64,000 bases of DNA from positions 57,987,228-58,051,227 of the forward strand of contig OX235275.1 in the NCBI GenBank assembly GCA_944472155.2. The letters are read 5' to 3'. Source of the DNA: Trichobilharzia szidati. Lineage: Eukaryota > Platyhelminthes > Trematoda > Strigeidida > Schistosomatidae. Of the stretch, positions 55,801-64,000 are shown piece after piece. The notes under the pieces were generated by a model. That model was not told the origin of the DNA and searched no databases. It saw only the letters and a program-made list of their open reading frames with translations. Made by a program: the position numbers and the translations under genes. The first letter of the stretch is position 1, and every line of letters begins with the position of its first letter.

Positions 55801-58344
55801 TCTGTACTGTTTCATTTTTCTTCTTAGGAAATTTTTAAACTTCATATGGTAAGTTACTCAGAAATCCTTTACCTGTGTCACGACTTACTCATGGGAGATA
55901 TGTTTTGTTTTGTTTACTGCAGTTTGCTTCGAATCTTTGCAAATCTCTCTCATTTGCTATGTTATTCACAACATATTATGCAAACTTACCTATTACAGAA
56001 TAATTTATGCCACCCTTTCTGATCGTAATTACAATTGCAATAATGAGTTATTTTAATTGTGAAGAGTAAATGCTGTCCACATCTGATTACATAATAATAA
56101 CAATTTCAAACTTTAGTACTCTTCAAAAATTATGGTAAGTAAGGCATTTTTTATATAACACAAGAGATTTTTGAAACATTTACTATTTAGATGCATGCCA
56201 GGAGGTATAGTTCATGGTCAGAAGGCCTGCTATCTTCAACTAATCATTCCTATCTCGGTGGTTCCTAATATGCATTACGTAATAAAAAATGTGTCGGTGA
56301 CATAGCGGTTGGACGCTCGCCGACCATACCCATGGTCCGGGGTTCGATCCTCAGCCGACGCACTCCTTTACCTCGCTAAGCCAGAAATAATGCTGGTAAA
56401 GAGGGAAGGTCGGGCATGAGGCCAGCAACCCCATCCTGTAAAATAAACACTGCTACAGAAACTTCAAGCCACTAGCTTGAAGCCGTATGATCCACTGGGG
56501 AACGTGAAGGAAAAGAATAATCTAGAATAGTCGTCATTAACAATATTAGTGTTTTCTAAATAAAATCGGTTTTTTAAGTGAGATCACAATGGAATTACAG
56601 TTCAATAAAGATGCTTAAATTATAATAACAATAATAAAAGACATAATAGCAGATAGAATATCAACTAAAATAAGGAAATCTCTACAAAAATTGAGGATCA
56701 TTCGAACCGAGATGGCCAGTAAGATGACGAAAATGTCTTTACTAGCTTCTTTTGGACACATAAACTTTTCTTCTTAATGTGGATCCCAACAGCCAGCCTC
56801 AGTAGTATTTACTAGACGAACTCTTAAGGCGAAGTTAAGATTTTGTTGGTATGCGGTAAATGACTTTGGAAGCCTCCTCGCTGACATCAATCTTGTGTTC
56901 TATATCCACAAGATGAGATACAACAGCGCTACAAATGGAGTTTGTTTGTCCTTTACTTAACCAACCATACAGGATAGTGTTCAGAAATCCGACGAGAAAC
57001 ACGCCTAACTGTACGGCCTATGTAACTGGCTCCACATGAAATAAAATCTATCAATTATGGGAATTCCGAATCCCCGTTACACTTTATGTGCAATGATAAT
57101 TTAGCTTCGGAAATCTGATAACAGCTAATTGCTTAACCTAATAATTCTTACCAGCTACATATAAAGGCTATATTTGTTAAGAAGGTGTTTCGCCTCAAAT
57201 TGGGGCATTCACCCTTCAACTTTTACTGATATAATGACCCATTCAAGATAGTCATTTTGAACTGGAATGAGAATGTTTGAGTAGACCAAATATAAGATTG
57301 AGCATTTGCTAAGGAGATAGCTGTCAACCTTTAGGAAAACAATTATGTTCCCAGTTTCTCAGTATAGCTCATGCCACAGAGAAAATAATCAGTGGTGTTT
57401 AATGCATTTAGATTTTGGCTTGCATTTAGCATTGTATAACGCGTGATGCACATCCTGTATATAAGATTTATTACCTTACATTTCACGGTTATCCTCCTGT
57501 GATATTTTTCCCACTTCTAACTGCATTTTTAAAATGTTCGAATTAAGGGCAAAGTTCACTTAGTGGATGGTGACTGGCAGCGAAATCAAGAATGTGATTC
57601 TCATCGTATTTGGGAGTCATCAGCTTGCTGTCCCTGTATTCCCCACTGAGTGATGGTGCTCCCACAGAGGCTCTAACTCAGTGACCATAGCATCAAACGT
57701 CGAGGCGTCGCCAACTAGGTTAATCGGGCCATAAGAGCCCGTCGATTAACTGGCCATTGGATTGAAACCTAGGTTGGAACACCATTATTCATGGGGAATG
57801 CAAGTACATCTAGCGGAAGAGTCTGAAATAAGATGAGATGCGCACCGCGAATTCCACCACTAGTCACCATCCATCAATTGACTTCAAGTTCCATGACACG
57901 ACATCGTCCAGTCATCTACACAAGGAACCGATTTGTCAACCTGAAACCAAGATCCTTAGATATAGCATGCCAATCGACAAACAAAGAAATCAGGGTTTAG
58001 TTATATTTGACTTGAAACGTGGACGTAGTTTTTGAAGAAATGAGTGTAGCTCAACTGATTATGAAGGGGAATATATATATAAGTGATAATCATAAGAAAT
58101 TACTGAAGTTACTCCTGAGAAGTGCGCAACTCTATTCAACGAACCATTTTTTTTGCATTGTTCCCTAATTTAGCCTTTGTGATTGAAATTCATACCTTTC
58201 TTTGTATAGTTTCCTTTAATTGTGATACTTTACGCGCCTTAACTCTTAAATTTTGTTATGTTCTGTTTGTAATTAAAACACTCCTCAATTTCTTTTAGGG
58301 ACTTATTCGGTGGAAAAGTCCTTGCATCAGTTGGAACTCAATAA
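43748..58344 (+). CDS. Micro-exon gene, unit C (complete model)
   Basis: A seven-exon paralogue of unit B: 43748-43814 (67), 51383-51404 (22), 53073-53099 (27), 54716-54736 (21), 55828-55848 (21), 56117-56134 (18), 58299-58344 (46 nt). The joined 222 nt is open and gives about 73 residues: signal peptide (M-R-H-L-W-I-I-A-V-L start), then an acidic/Asn stretch, a W-W-containing exon, one Cys, and a C-terminus ending G-T-Q. The exon 5-6 intron is only 268 nt and free of transposons, showing the ancestral compact spacing. Intron 1 (7.6 kb) is nearly all PLE, RTE and SINE. The exon-2 donor (GTACGT) is the only non-standard one. Predicted role: secreted or surface peptide with frame-neutral exon skipping, inferred from the MEG class. 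Confidence 0.75.
43898..43940 (-). ncRNA. Hammerhead-like motif, PLE 3' end
   Basis: Minus strand: stem I TAGAGC and GCTCTA pair perfectly; core CTGAAGA; a weak stem II (AGAATTTATC); GAA; helix III AACAATTGTT self-complementary; C17. The mirror copy at 45068-45112 has two changes. Stem II pairing is the weak point. Confidence 0.45.
44007..44420 (+). pseudogene. PLE GIY-YIG domain (fragment)
   Basis: 112 residues, then TGA at 44343-44345 inside the final helix region; the same frame continues to A-I-C-I-Q-K-K-Y-V-Q-P-L-C-L-P-W. The RT part is replaced by the inverted 3' end. Confidence 0.7.
45361..46086. mobile_element. PLE fragment, head-to-head inverted copies
   Basis: Arms of about 350 nt (45361-45720 and 45740-46086) diverge by roughly a fifth except near the centre, where 45 nt match almost exactly. 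The minus-strand left arm encodes the GIY-YIG C-terminus (F-V-E-A-L-A-I-R-K-F-K-P-P-L-C-V-Q). Confidence 0.65.
46240..46328 (+). mobile_element. PLE 3'-end fragment
   Basis: About 90 nt matching the outer end of the PLE at 194-1208 (gcctgtaagcagctg, cacaaaccactgttgttc, tgctttattcaa). Confidence 0.5.
46625..47032 (+). mobile_element. SMalpha-like SINE, long form, nested in a PLE
   Basis: 5' extension, tRNA-like head, hammerhead remnant (46887-46943, core ATGGAGA, stem II mispaired), tail ending accaatacttg. Confidence 0.72.
47475..50280 (-). mobile_element. RTE (SR2-like) LINE, 2.8 kb, with endonuclease part
   Basis: The longest RTE copy. On the minus strand: APE endonuclease part (49932-50243, G-V-D-I-M-M-S; P-V-I-Q-C-Y-A-P-T-N), linker, RT (47998-48798: D-Q-A-G-F-R-R-N-K-S-C; F-I-D-F-E-K-A-F-N-S-I-D-R-E; G-V-R-Q-G-C-L-L-S-P), then a frameshift that destroys motif C, then the C-terminal domain and 3' end. 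Inserted into a PLE GIY-YIG gene. Confidence 0.78.
50280..50760 (-). pseudogene. PLE RT linker and GIY-YIG (fragment)
   Basis: GIY-YIG appears as Y-Q-F-T-C-S-C-E-A-R-Y-V-G-R-N-Q-R; upstream F-F-A-A-stop-L-R and P-P-K-D-T-S-K-W. The frame stops where the RTE enters at 50280. Confidence 0.68.
50922..51105 (-). mobile_element. tRNA-derived SINE (family 2)
   Basis: Reverse orientation, truncated by a few bases at its tRNA-like start. Confidence 0.7.
51383..51404 (+). CDS. Unit C exon 2 (22-nt micro-exon)
   Basis: The acceptor is atattttag and the donor gtacgtgaa. It encodes A-G-N-E-Q-N-N. The flanks align with 21366-21384 (tttgtttca upstream, gtNNgtgaat downstream). Confidence 0.55.
51555..52937 (+). 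mobile_element. Penelope-like element (second lineage)
   Basis: Plus-strand RT from just before motif B (G-S-L-I-S-P-V-V-A-D-I-F-M-D) through W-R-Y-V-D-D-T-F-T-V, linker, and a GIY-YIG fragment. At the 3' edge, 52912-52937 is an inverted copy of the 5' terminal word (accacagtgcccaagttt). It lies between exons 2 and 3 of unit C. Confidence 0.75.
51563..52391 (+). pseudogene. PLE reverse transcriptase (fragment)
   Basis: 51563-51787 holds motifs B and C. Frameshifts near 51785 and 51930 split the thumb/linker (51812-51997, 51936-52391). The Asn/Asp-rich spacer and the V-I-P-Y-K-E-G-T-S-E block are intact. Confidence 0.72.
53073..53099 (+). CDS. Unit C exon 3 (27-nt micro-exon)
   Basis: The acceptor is attattcag and the donor gtgagtaac. 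It encodes S-G-L-K-L-P-E-P-F. Confidence 0.66.
53132..53345 (-). mobile_element. PLE 3' UTR fragment
   Basis: About 90% similar to 26045-26260, including the hammerhead region (53168-53220), where stem II is now disrupted. It begins 33 nt after exon 3 of unit C. Confidence 0.6.
53486..53674. mobile_element. SMalpha-like SINE, inverted chimera
   Basis: 53486-53583 is the reverse complement of 53758-53860 (5' extension of the next SINE). 53583-53674 is a direct copy of that SINE's tail (53986-54074). The tRNA and hammerhead parts are missing. Confidence 0.68.
53675..54075 (+). mobile_element. SMalpha-like SINE, long form, with hammerhead motif
   Basis: Complete 400-nt form. Hammerhead at 53920-53977: stem I GTACTG/CAGTAC, intact core CTGAAGA, stem II GTCC/GGAC, but G12 is C (CAAA for GAAA), helix III ACAGCTGT, C17. 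Confidence 0.75.
54102..54440 (-). pseudogene. Possible PLE N-terminal region
   Basis: A 112-codon minus-strand frame with K-L-C-N-W-H-N-H-R-V-F-T-L-R-C-L, which resembles the conserved N-terminal block that precedes RT in PLEs. The rest is not clearly conserved. It could be chance; the frame is bounded by an inverted repeat (54411-54484). Confidence 0.33.
54411..54484. repeat. Perfect 21-bp inverted repeat
   Basis: 54411-54431 and 54464-54484 are exact reverse complements with a 32-nt loop. Probably the junction of a head-to-head insertion. Confidence 0.7.
54716..54736 (+). CDS. Unit C exon 4 (21-nt micro-exon)
   Basis: The acceptor is tcatatttag and the donor gtaagtttt. It encodes R-T-W-W-E-A-L. 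Same length and phase as 24159-24179. Confidence 0.62.
54737..55827 (+). other. Unit C intron 4, transposon-free
   Basis: 1.09 kb between exons 4 and 5 without a recognisable element. Minus-strand frames at 55091-55545 have no family features and look like chance. Confidence 0.45.
55828..55848 (+). CDS. Unit C exon 5 (21-nt micro-exon)
   Basis: The acceptor is tttcttcttag and the donor gtaagttac. It encodes M-K-F-L-N-F-I. Confidence 0.68.
56117..56134 (+). CDS. Unit C exon 6 (18-nt micro-exon)
   Basis: The acceptor is aaactttag and the donor gtaagtaag. It encodes C-T-L-Q-K-L. It lies 268 nt after exon 5. Confidence 0.67.
56291..56515 (+). mobile_element. SINE (family 3), tRNA-headed
   Basis: Head tgtcggtgacatagcggttgg, box B ggttcgatcc, body cctcgctaagccagaaat and agcaacccc, tail gcttgaagccgtatgatccactgg. 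Intron 6 of unit C. Confidence 0.68.
56690..57060 (-). mobile_element. PLE GIY-YIG fragment, decayed
   Basis: Minus strand, several frames: C-G-A-S-Y-I-G-R-T-V-R-R, then W-L-V-K-G-Q-T-N-S-I-C-S-A-V-V-S-H-L, then S-E-E-A-S-K-V-I-Y. Many small lesions; older than the other copies. Confidence 0.55.
57540..57960. repeat. Unidentified GC-richer segment in unit C intron 6
   Basis: Bounded by ggatggtgactgg (57561) and its partial inverse ctagtcaccatcc (57860), which could be element ends. No coding frame recognised; no second copy in the window. Confidence 0.3.
58299..58344 (+). CDS. Unit C terminal exon 7
   Basis: The acceptor is tttcttttag. It reads W-D-L-F-G-G-K-V-L-A-S-V-G-T-Q-stop (TAA). Confidence 0.7.
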
Positions 58345-58600
58345 GCGTCGCACACATATTTGTTCCACATCATAAAAGACATACATACACATGAATAAAC
58401 ATTTTCTCAAACATTCGAATTAAATCTGATTTATAAATTAGTAAAACAAAGCAGTTGCTTGTTTAACTTTAAATTTAAATGCAACCTTTCCGAACAGAAT
58501 ACATTTTTTATTTTAACAGGTAAAACTTTTAATAAAATATCATTCAAGTATTAGTAACGTATCATTCTTTATGTGTTATATTAAAGAAAATTATCCTATA
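58345..58600 (+). promoter_or_regulatory. Unit C 3' UTR and poly(A) signals
   Basis: This holds AATAAA at 58396-58401 and at 58531-58536. The second corresponds in position and context to the unit B signal at 33741. A PLE 5'-end remnant and then an RTE follow. Confidence 0.45.
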
Positions 58601-58642
58601 AAGAATTTGTATACATTCATACAAAAATAGAACTTGTTCACT

Positions 58643-60885
58643 GTCATTATTATTATTGTTCCCTTGAATTCCTAGTGAAACATATGGCTTTAACTGCACG
58701 TCTCCACTTGCTTCTGTCTTCTGCTGTACTTTTCACCTGCATCCATGTTAGTCCATACTGTTTCAACTCCTCTTCACGCGATCTCCTCCATGTCACCATT
58801 GGACGTCCCACGCATTGCTACCCTTTTGGGTTCCACTCGAGCAATGGCCTGACGCGCGATGTCACCCAGCGACCTCCTCAGCGAGTGTCCAATCCATCTC
58901 CACTTTCTCCTTCATATTTGTTTGGCAATTGGTTCTTGTTTTGTTAGTTCCCATAGTTTCCTGTTGGCGATTCTTTCCGGCCATCTGGTCTTCACTGTAG
59001 AGCGAAGACAGTTGTTGATAAAGGTTTGCAACAGGCTGTTGGAAATATTCTTTGTGACCTGCCAAGTTTCTGATCCGTATAGAAGAACTGACTGATTTGA
59101 CGTTTGTATTGAAAATCCGAATTTTTATCAAATGGATGCGAAAGTTCCAGAACAGTTACTGGTTAGGGGTTGAATTAATGAAAATTACAATTACGGAATA
59201 TACACATAAGGTCATAGGTCTTTTTATTAACTCCTATGACCCAATGTGTATATTCCGTAATTGTAATTTTCATTGATCCGAATTTTGTTGTTGATGCTGA
59301 GTTGAGTGACGAAGATTTCCAGATTGGTTTGAGGTTGATGAATGTATTTCTCGCCTTCCCGATTCTCGATTTGACATCCTCGTATGTTCCCCCTGTAGTT
59401 GAGACAGTGCTCCCTAGATAAGTGAATAAAGTAGCCTCTTTCAAATCCCTCCCGTTGATGGTGAATGGCGCTGGATGTTGCTGCTGTTGTTGTTGTTGGT
59501 TGGTTATTTTCATAACCTCCGTCTTGTCTATGTTCACCTGGAGTCCTGTTTTCTCTGGCTGCTTCTTCGACCAGTTTGTCGGTTTTCGCTTGTAAGTCTT
59601 CGATTTTGTGTGACATCAAACATAAATCATCCGTGAAATCCAGGTCTTCTAGGTTCTTCACGTCGGTCCAGGATATCCCTGTCTTCTCGTTGCCTAGCAC
59701 TGTCTGACGCATAATCCAGTCCACCACAATTAGGAATATCATTGGTGATAATAAGCACCCTTGTCTGACTCTTGTGTTTACTCCAAACGCCTCGCTGTCT
59801 TTTCCGTTGTGGATCACTTGACATGTGCCGTTGTCGTACAGCTGTTGAATAAGGTTGATGAATATTTGGGATACACCGTAGTACTCGAGTAGTTTCCAAA
59901 CCACTTCGCGGTCAACGCTGTCGAAGACCTTCTCAAAGTCTCTAAAGTTGAGGTAGAGGTTTGATTGCCATTCCATGCTTTGTTCGATGATAATGCGTAG
60001 AGTTGCGATTTGGTCAGAAAATGATTTGCCTTTCCTGAATCCAGCTTGTTCTGTATCCAGTGAGTCCTTGATTCTCTCCAGGATGATGCGAATCAGGATT
60101 TTACTTGTCGTCGACAGGAGCATGATTCCTCGCCAGTTCTTGCAGAGTCCTTAGTTGCCCTTCTTTGGTAGTTTCACAAGGTAACCTTTCCTTCAGTCAT
60201 TGGGCACCTTTCCCTCCTTCCAGACCTTTTGAAGTAATGGAGTCAGCATATCTGCTGTCGTCTATGGATCCGTTTTCAGTGCTTTCGGGGGTATTCCATC
60301 TGGTCCAGCTGCTTTTCCAGCTTTCAGAAGCTTGATTGCATTCAAGACTTCAGTTTTCGTTGGAGGATCGGTGTCAACTTGCAGTTATGTACGTGCTGTT
60401 GTTGGTATTTCTGGACGGGTTGTAGGTGGTGGTCGGTTCAAGATTCCTTTGAATTGGTCCGCCCATTGTTTAATCTGTCTTTCTTCTTTGGTAATTAGGT
60501 TCCCTTGGCTGTCTTTTATAGGTTTCACTTGTGTTGATCTCTTCCCGGATAGAGACTTGGTTATCCGATATAGTGTCCTCAGGTCCCTTTTGCCTGCTGC
60601 CTTCTCAGCTTCACTAGCCAGGTTGTCGCAGAATTGTCTTTTGTCCTTCCTGGCACTCTTCTTCACTTCTTTGTCCAGTGCTGTGTAAGTTTAGCTCAGC
60701 GTCTCTTTCTCTTGTCCATCTTTGCATTGAATCATTTTTTCTTTCACCATTCTCCTCTCCTCTATTAGCTTCCAAGTGTCTGTTGAGAGCCATTTCTTGT
60801 CTTGTTTCTTCTTTCTTCCTAAAACCGTTGAACACTTTTCGTTGAAAATTACCTTCAGAAAGTTCCAATGGTCTTCCACCGCGCA
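58643..60885 (-). mobile_element. RTE (SR2-like) LINE, 2.2 kb, with foldback insertion
   Basis: Minus strand: linker (60385-60907), RT (59300-60123: E-Q-A-G-F-R-K-G-K-S; N-F-R-D-F-E-K-V-F-D-S-V; V-R-Q-G-C-L-L-S-P; D-L-D-F-T-D-D-L-C-L-M) and C-terminal domain, cut at 59115-59286 by the foldback. Motif C reads T-D-D instead of A-D-D. Confidence 0.78.
59126..59275. mobile_element. 150-bp PLE foldback with exact 11-nt duplication
   Basis: Inserted in the RTE at 58.6-60.9 kb; atccgaatttt occurs at 59115-59125 and 59276-59286. The core is a hairpin with arms at about 59177-59218 and 59233-59273. Its sequence matches the PLE end at 28370-28520. Confidence 0.72.
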
Positions 60886-61960
60886 CTACGGTGGAGTATA
60901 ACTCCATTATGGATAAGATTTTATTTTGATAAAGTCACGTAGTGTTATTGTAAAGTAATATTAACTGATGACCACATTTCCAGCAAAAGTTATGGCCACT
61001 TACACTCATATCATGTCACTCACACAGCTTTCTTGCTTCGTGTATATACATGAGTAAAAATTGATGATTAGATACTTGAATAAAACCAATGTGTCATCTA
61101 CATACCTCCACCATACTTTTGGGTTGGGAATGAATATATCTGCTACAACTGGGGATATTCATGGATAGGTGGGAAAGCATAGCGGTTGAAACGTTCAGCC
61201 CCACTCCAAAAGTATTGTGGAGGTATGTAGATGACACATTCACTGTACTTAGAACACAAGATATAGACAGATTTTTCGAACATATTAAGCCAAAGGTGGA
61301 GGCAATTCAATTCACTTATGACTTCAAAAGTCAAAAAGGATAGCTTCCAATGTTAGATTGTAGCGTAAAAAGGAAAGAAGATGGGAAGTTAAACACTAGT
61401 GTTTACAGAAAACCCACACATTCAAACAGATATTTAGACTTCCGATTATCCCATCCTATGTCAGTAAAAATAGGATTGGTGAAATGTTTAAATGACAAAG
61501 CACAAAAACTAAGTAGTACCAAGGAAAGTCTAAAACAGGAACTGATACACATAAAAGAAGCCTTGAAACTTAATAATTACCCGGATAAATTAGTCAGGAA
61601 ATGTATAAGGAAATGTAAAAATAAAATAAATAATAATGGTAGCGATAGTGATAATAATAATATTAATGACGACACCAACAATAAGGAATCTAAACCATCA
61701 AGTAGTAATTCCATACAAGGAAGGAACCTCAGAAGCCTTACGCAGAATTCTTAACAAGGCAAGAATAAAAGTGGCTAGCATTCAAACCCACAAACTCAAT
61801 GAGAAACAAGCTTTGTCGGTTACAGGATCAATCCTGAGGAGCCTTTAAAACAAAACAATTTAGTTTATCTAGTACCAGGCTTGAATGATTGTCAGGTCAA
61901 ATACATAGGTCAAACTAGTAGAACAGGGGCAGTCAGACTAGCTGAACATAAACACTAACA
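60886..61960 (+). mobile_element. Penelope-like element (second lineage)
   Basis: Starts with the 5' terminal word (cactacggtggagtataactcc). A short inverted RT piece (61092-61163) precedes the plus-strand RT (61161 on). The related 5'-end remnant at 58605-58625 (gaacttgttcactgt) suggests the RTE at 58643-60885 landed in this PLE. Confidence 0.68.
61161..61754 (+). pseudogene. PLE reverse transcriptase (fragment), one stop
   Basis: D-R-W-E-S then W-R-Y-V-D-D-T-F-T-V (motif C), interrupted by a single in-frame TAG at 61341-61343 where the copy at 51.8 kb has GAG, then M-L-D-C-S-V-K-R-K through the Asn/Asp-rich linker. Confidence 0.72.
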
Positions 61961-62379
61961 GCAAAATTCATCTTAAATTATCTTTCCACTTTGCAATGAG
62001 TTTTCAAGTTTTTCCTGTTTAGTGGGACCAGGCAGTTATGGCCTGTTGTGATTTCCAATCCCCAGTCAATAATTGAGAAATTCGTCATGTTTTAAACAGT
62101 GGAAGTAAGGCTGACTACCACATACAAAGTATAACAACCGTAGCACACAGCCATAGAAAACTACCAGCCACTATCTAGACCAAAATGTCTCTGGCTGGTT
62201 TGAAAAGTAACCACCCCTACCCCCCTCCAACTATACAAGTAAGTGAATATCGTTTGAAGACTACATTGATTCGAATATGTGTTACACTGCCTACACACTA
62301 CTACTACACATACAAATGTAATGTTTCTTAAAGTGTTTTGACTTCCAAAGAAGTCATATGCATCATCAGTCTACGAAAA
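61961..62379. other. Intergenic, upstream of unit D
   Basis: No gene seen between the PLE and the promoter-like region. Confidence 0.4.
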
Positions 62380-62686
62380 CAACTTCACAATACACAAGAT
62401 TTGTAATATATATAGTATAAGTTTAATTATACAGAGAACAAAAGTAACTATTTATATGCCCACTATCTATCAAATTAGCGACACAAACACACACACACAT
62501 ACACCTGCGTAAAGTACACCCCCAAAGATAATAGAAAACAGCACACAAATTCATATAAATACATGACGTATATATGCATTCAAATCATCTGACTACGTAA
62601 AGATTCGACTAGACTGCACACGTATATGTGTATATATATATGAAGCAAACCCGATAAAATTTATTCAAAATTAGTAAAGCAGCACA
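62380..62686 (+). promoter_or_regulatory. Unit D upstream region with TATA-like tract
   Basis: This shares the word order of the B and C promoters more weakly (agaNaac, tatatg, gactacgtaaag). A (TA)n tract lies at 62631-62641. Just upstream, 62331-62376 on the minus strand carries a decayed hammerhead-like CTGATGA plus a GACTTC/GAAGTC hairpin, probably a PLE remnant. Confidence 0.4.
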
Positions 62687-62756
62687 ATGAAGCACTTGTG
62701 GATTATCAGCGTTCTAATACTAACATACTTATTGCTTCGGCCTGTTACGCCTGCTG
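62687..62756 (+). CDS. Micro-exon gene, unit D, exon 1
   Basis: 70 nt: ATG, 22 further codons and one base, then gtaagttg. The leader starts M-K-H-L-W-I-I-S-V and ends P-V-T-P-A, one residue longer than in B and C and clearly homologous. The next exons are outside the window, and no micro-exon was found in the remaining 1.2 kb. Orientation and phase match B and C, so this opens a further head-to-tail copy. Confidence 0.72.
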
Positions 62757-63324
62757 GTAAGTTGTCGCAGTAATGTAACATATATATATATATATATCAT
62801 CCCTCTTCATAACTTTATTTTGATGACTTAATTAAAGAATTCAGGGTGAGGTTGCTAGGGGAAACGTTCTTATGATCCATTGCAGAGTTACTGAAATTTC
62901 CACAATTATAATTTGCACATTTGTGCAATGGTGATTTGATCACCTAGTGTGTTTCTAGAACTATTAAGTTAGTTCTTGATTAGAATTCCCATTAACTTGA
63001 TGGTGCAGCTATTTGAGGTGGTAATGAGTTGGATAACGATAGAATTTCGAACACATTATGTCCTATCCTGGGGCAATGTCGTGTGAAATGTTGAATGTAT
63101 CACACGTTATCAAAGCAGGATTTAATGAATTCATCGAATCTCAGTAGAACTCCTCAGCTGGATACTCTGATTGAAGTAATATATATGTATAAATATATAT
63201 TGTTAGAATTATATTGGAACATGTGAAACCTATGAGATATCAAGAGTTATGAAATGAATAATACTGATAATGATAATAACGCTAGTAATACTAAAAATAA
63301 TAATAATCATCAATAATAAGAATA

Positions 63325-63560
63325 TGCGTCGGTGATCTAGGAATTGAATGTTGGTCAACCATACCTATGGTCCGGCGTTCGATCCCCGGATGACGTACTC
63401 CTAAACCTGCCTAATCTGGCAATAAAACCTGTAAAGTGGGGAGGCTGGGCCATGAGGCTAGCAACCACATCAAGTAAAAGGAACAATATTGTTTCTGAAA
63501 CCTCAATGCTCTAGCTGGAAGCCTTATATTCCTCCGGGAACTTAAAGGAATAATTTAAGA
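63325..63560 (+). mobile_element. SINE (family 3), tRNA-headed, diverged
   Basis: gcgtcggtgatctagg, cgttcgatccccgg, gaggctagcaacc, ggaagccttatattcc. Followed by (taa)n. Confidence 0.58.
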
Positions 63561-63639
63561 GTAATAATAATAATGTTGAAATGACTCAAGATAATGGTAA
63601 TGACAAGTAGATTAGAAATAGTGATCATAAGAAGTAGAA

Positions 63640-63960
63640 TAAAGTGTTAACAAGTAGAACATGCCAGAATAAGTGTGATTACCATTTCCTTTTGTACACA
63701 GACATCTGGTTTATAAATCCGAACTTCACAAGCCTCCACAATTAGAAGGATCATTCTGTTTGTTTTTCTGCTGGCAATTGTGAATGACTTGAGAGCGCGT
63801 CGATATCAAGTCTGTAGTCCATAAGATGCTTTGTTATTGAACGTTTTGGCACTATGACTTCAGCTTTCTTCAACCACTTTCGCAAACACTCCATCATGCT
63901 AATGGACAATAGCCATCCTGTTAGACGTATGTATTTAATTCTAAAAGCACACTCAAATTG
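63640..63960 (-). mobile_element. PLE GIY-YIG C-terminal fragment
   Basis: Minus strand: C-L-R-K-W-L-K-K-A-E-V; S-I-T-K-H-L-M-D; the final P-D-V-C-V-Q-K-E-M-V. Intron 1 of unit D. Confidence 0.55.
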
Positions 63961-64000
63961 ATCTACGCAGCTTTAAGTGTTGAGGATTGGCTACTGGTCT

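Overview
This is a eukaryotic, AT-rich window that almost certainly comes from a blood fluke (Schistosoma). Four things point there: tRNA-headed SINEs of the SMalpha type with an embedded hammerhead-ribozyme motif, SR2/RTE-type LINEs, many Penelope-like elements (PLEs) with GIY-YIG ends, and a Merlin DNA transposon, all in and around genes built from tiny symmetric exons (micro-exon genes, MEGs). I cannot name the species from sequence alone. There is no bacterial-style gene organisation.

Host content. I can build one family of small secreted-protein genes, repeated head-to-tail on the + strand. Unit A (5' end outside the window) ends at 8639. Unit B runs 19696-33480 and unit C 43748-58344. 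Unit D starts at 62687 and runs off the right edge. Each complete unit has a 67-nt signal-peptide exon (70 nt in D), a 19/22-nt exon, then exons of 27, 21, 21 and 18 nt, and a 46-nt last exon with the stop. Spliced in silico, B and C stay open and give about 72 and 73 residues; the three exons of A that lie in the window are also open. A second, opposite-strand family with a signal-peptide-like N-terminus lies between the units; the copy at 36379-36696 is open and those near 13.4, 40.4 and 42.7 kb are broken. Segmental duplications (13.3-18.7 kb against 40.0-41.2 kb, and the promoter regions of B, C and D) show how the cluster grew.

Mobile content. Most of the window is transposon that has inflated the MEG introns: the exon 5-6 intron is 268 nt in C but 4.7 kb in A and 3.4 kb in B. 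There are about 20 PLE pieces, 11 RTE (SR2-like) pieces, one nearly complete second LINE (13703-17485) with two extra 3' fragments, one broken Merlin element (3439-4583), two LTR-like repeats, and three SINE families. Nesting is common: for example a PLE at 46540-50820 holds a SINE and a 2.8-kb RTE.

The observations most worth following are the reconstructed MEG array with divergent micro-exons, the recurrent head-to-head (3' ends outward) structure of PLE insertions, including a near-perfect 507-bp palindrome at 5447-6487, and hammerhead motifs at PLE 3' ends, of which the one at 25960-26005 looks complete.
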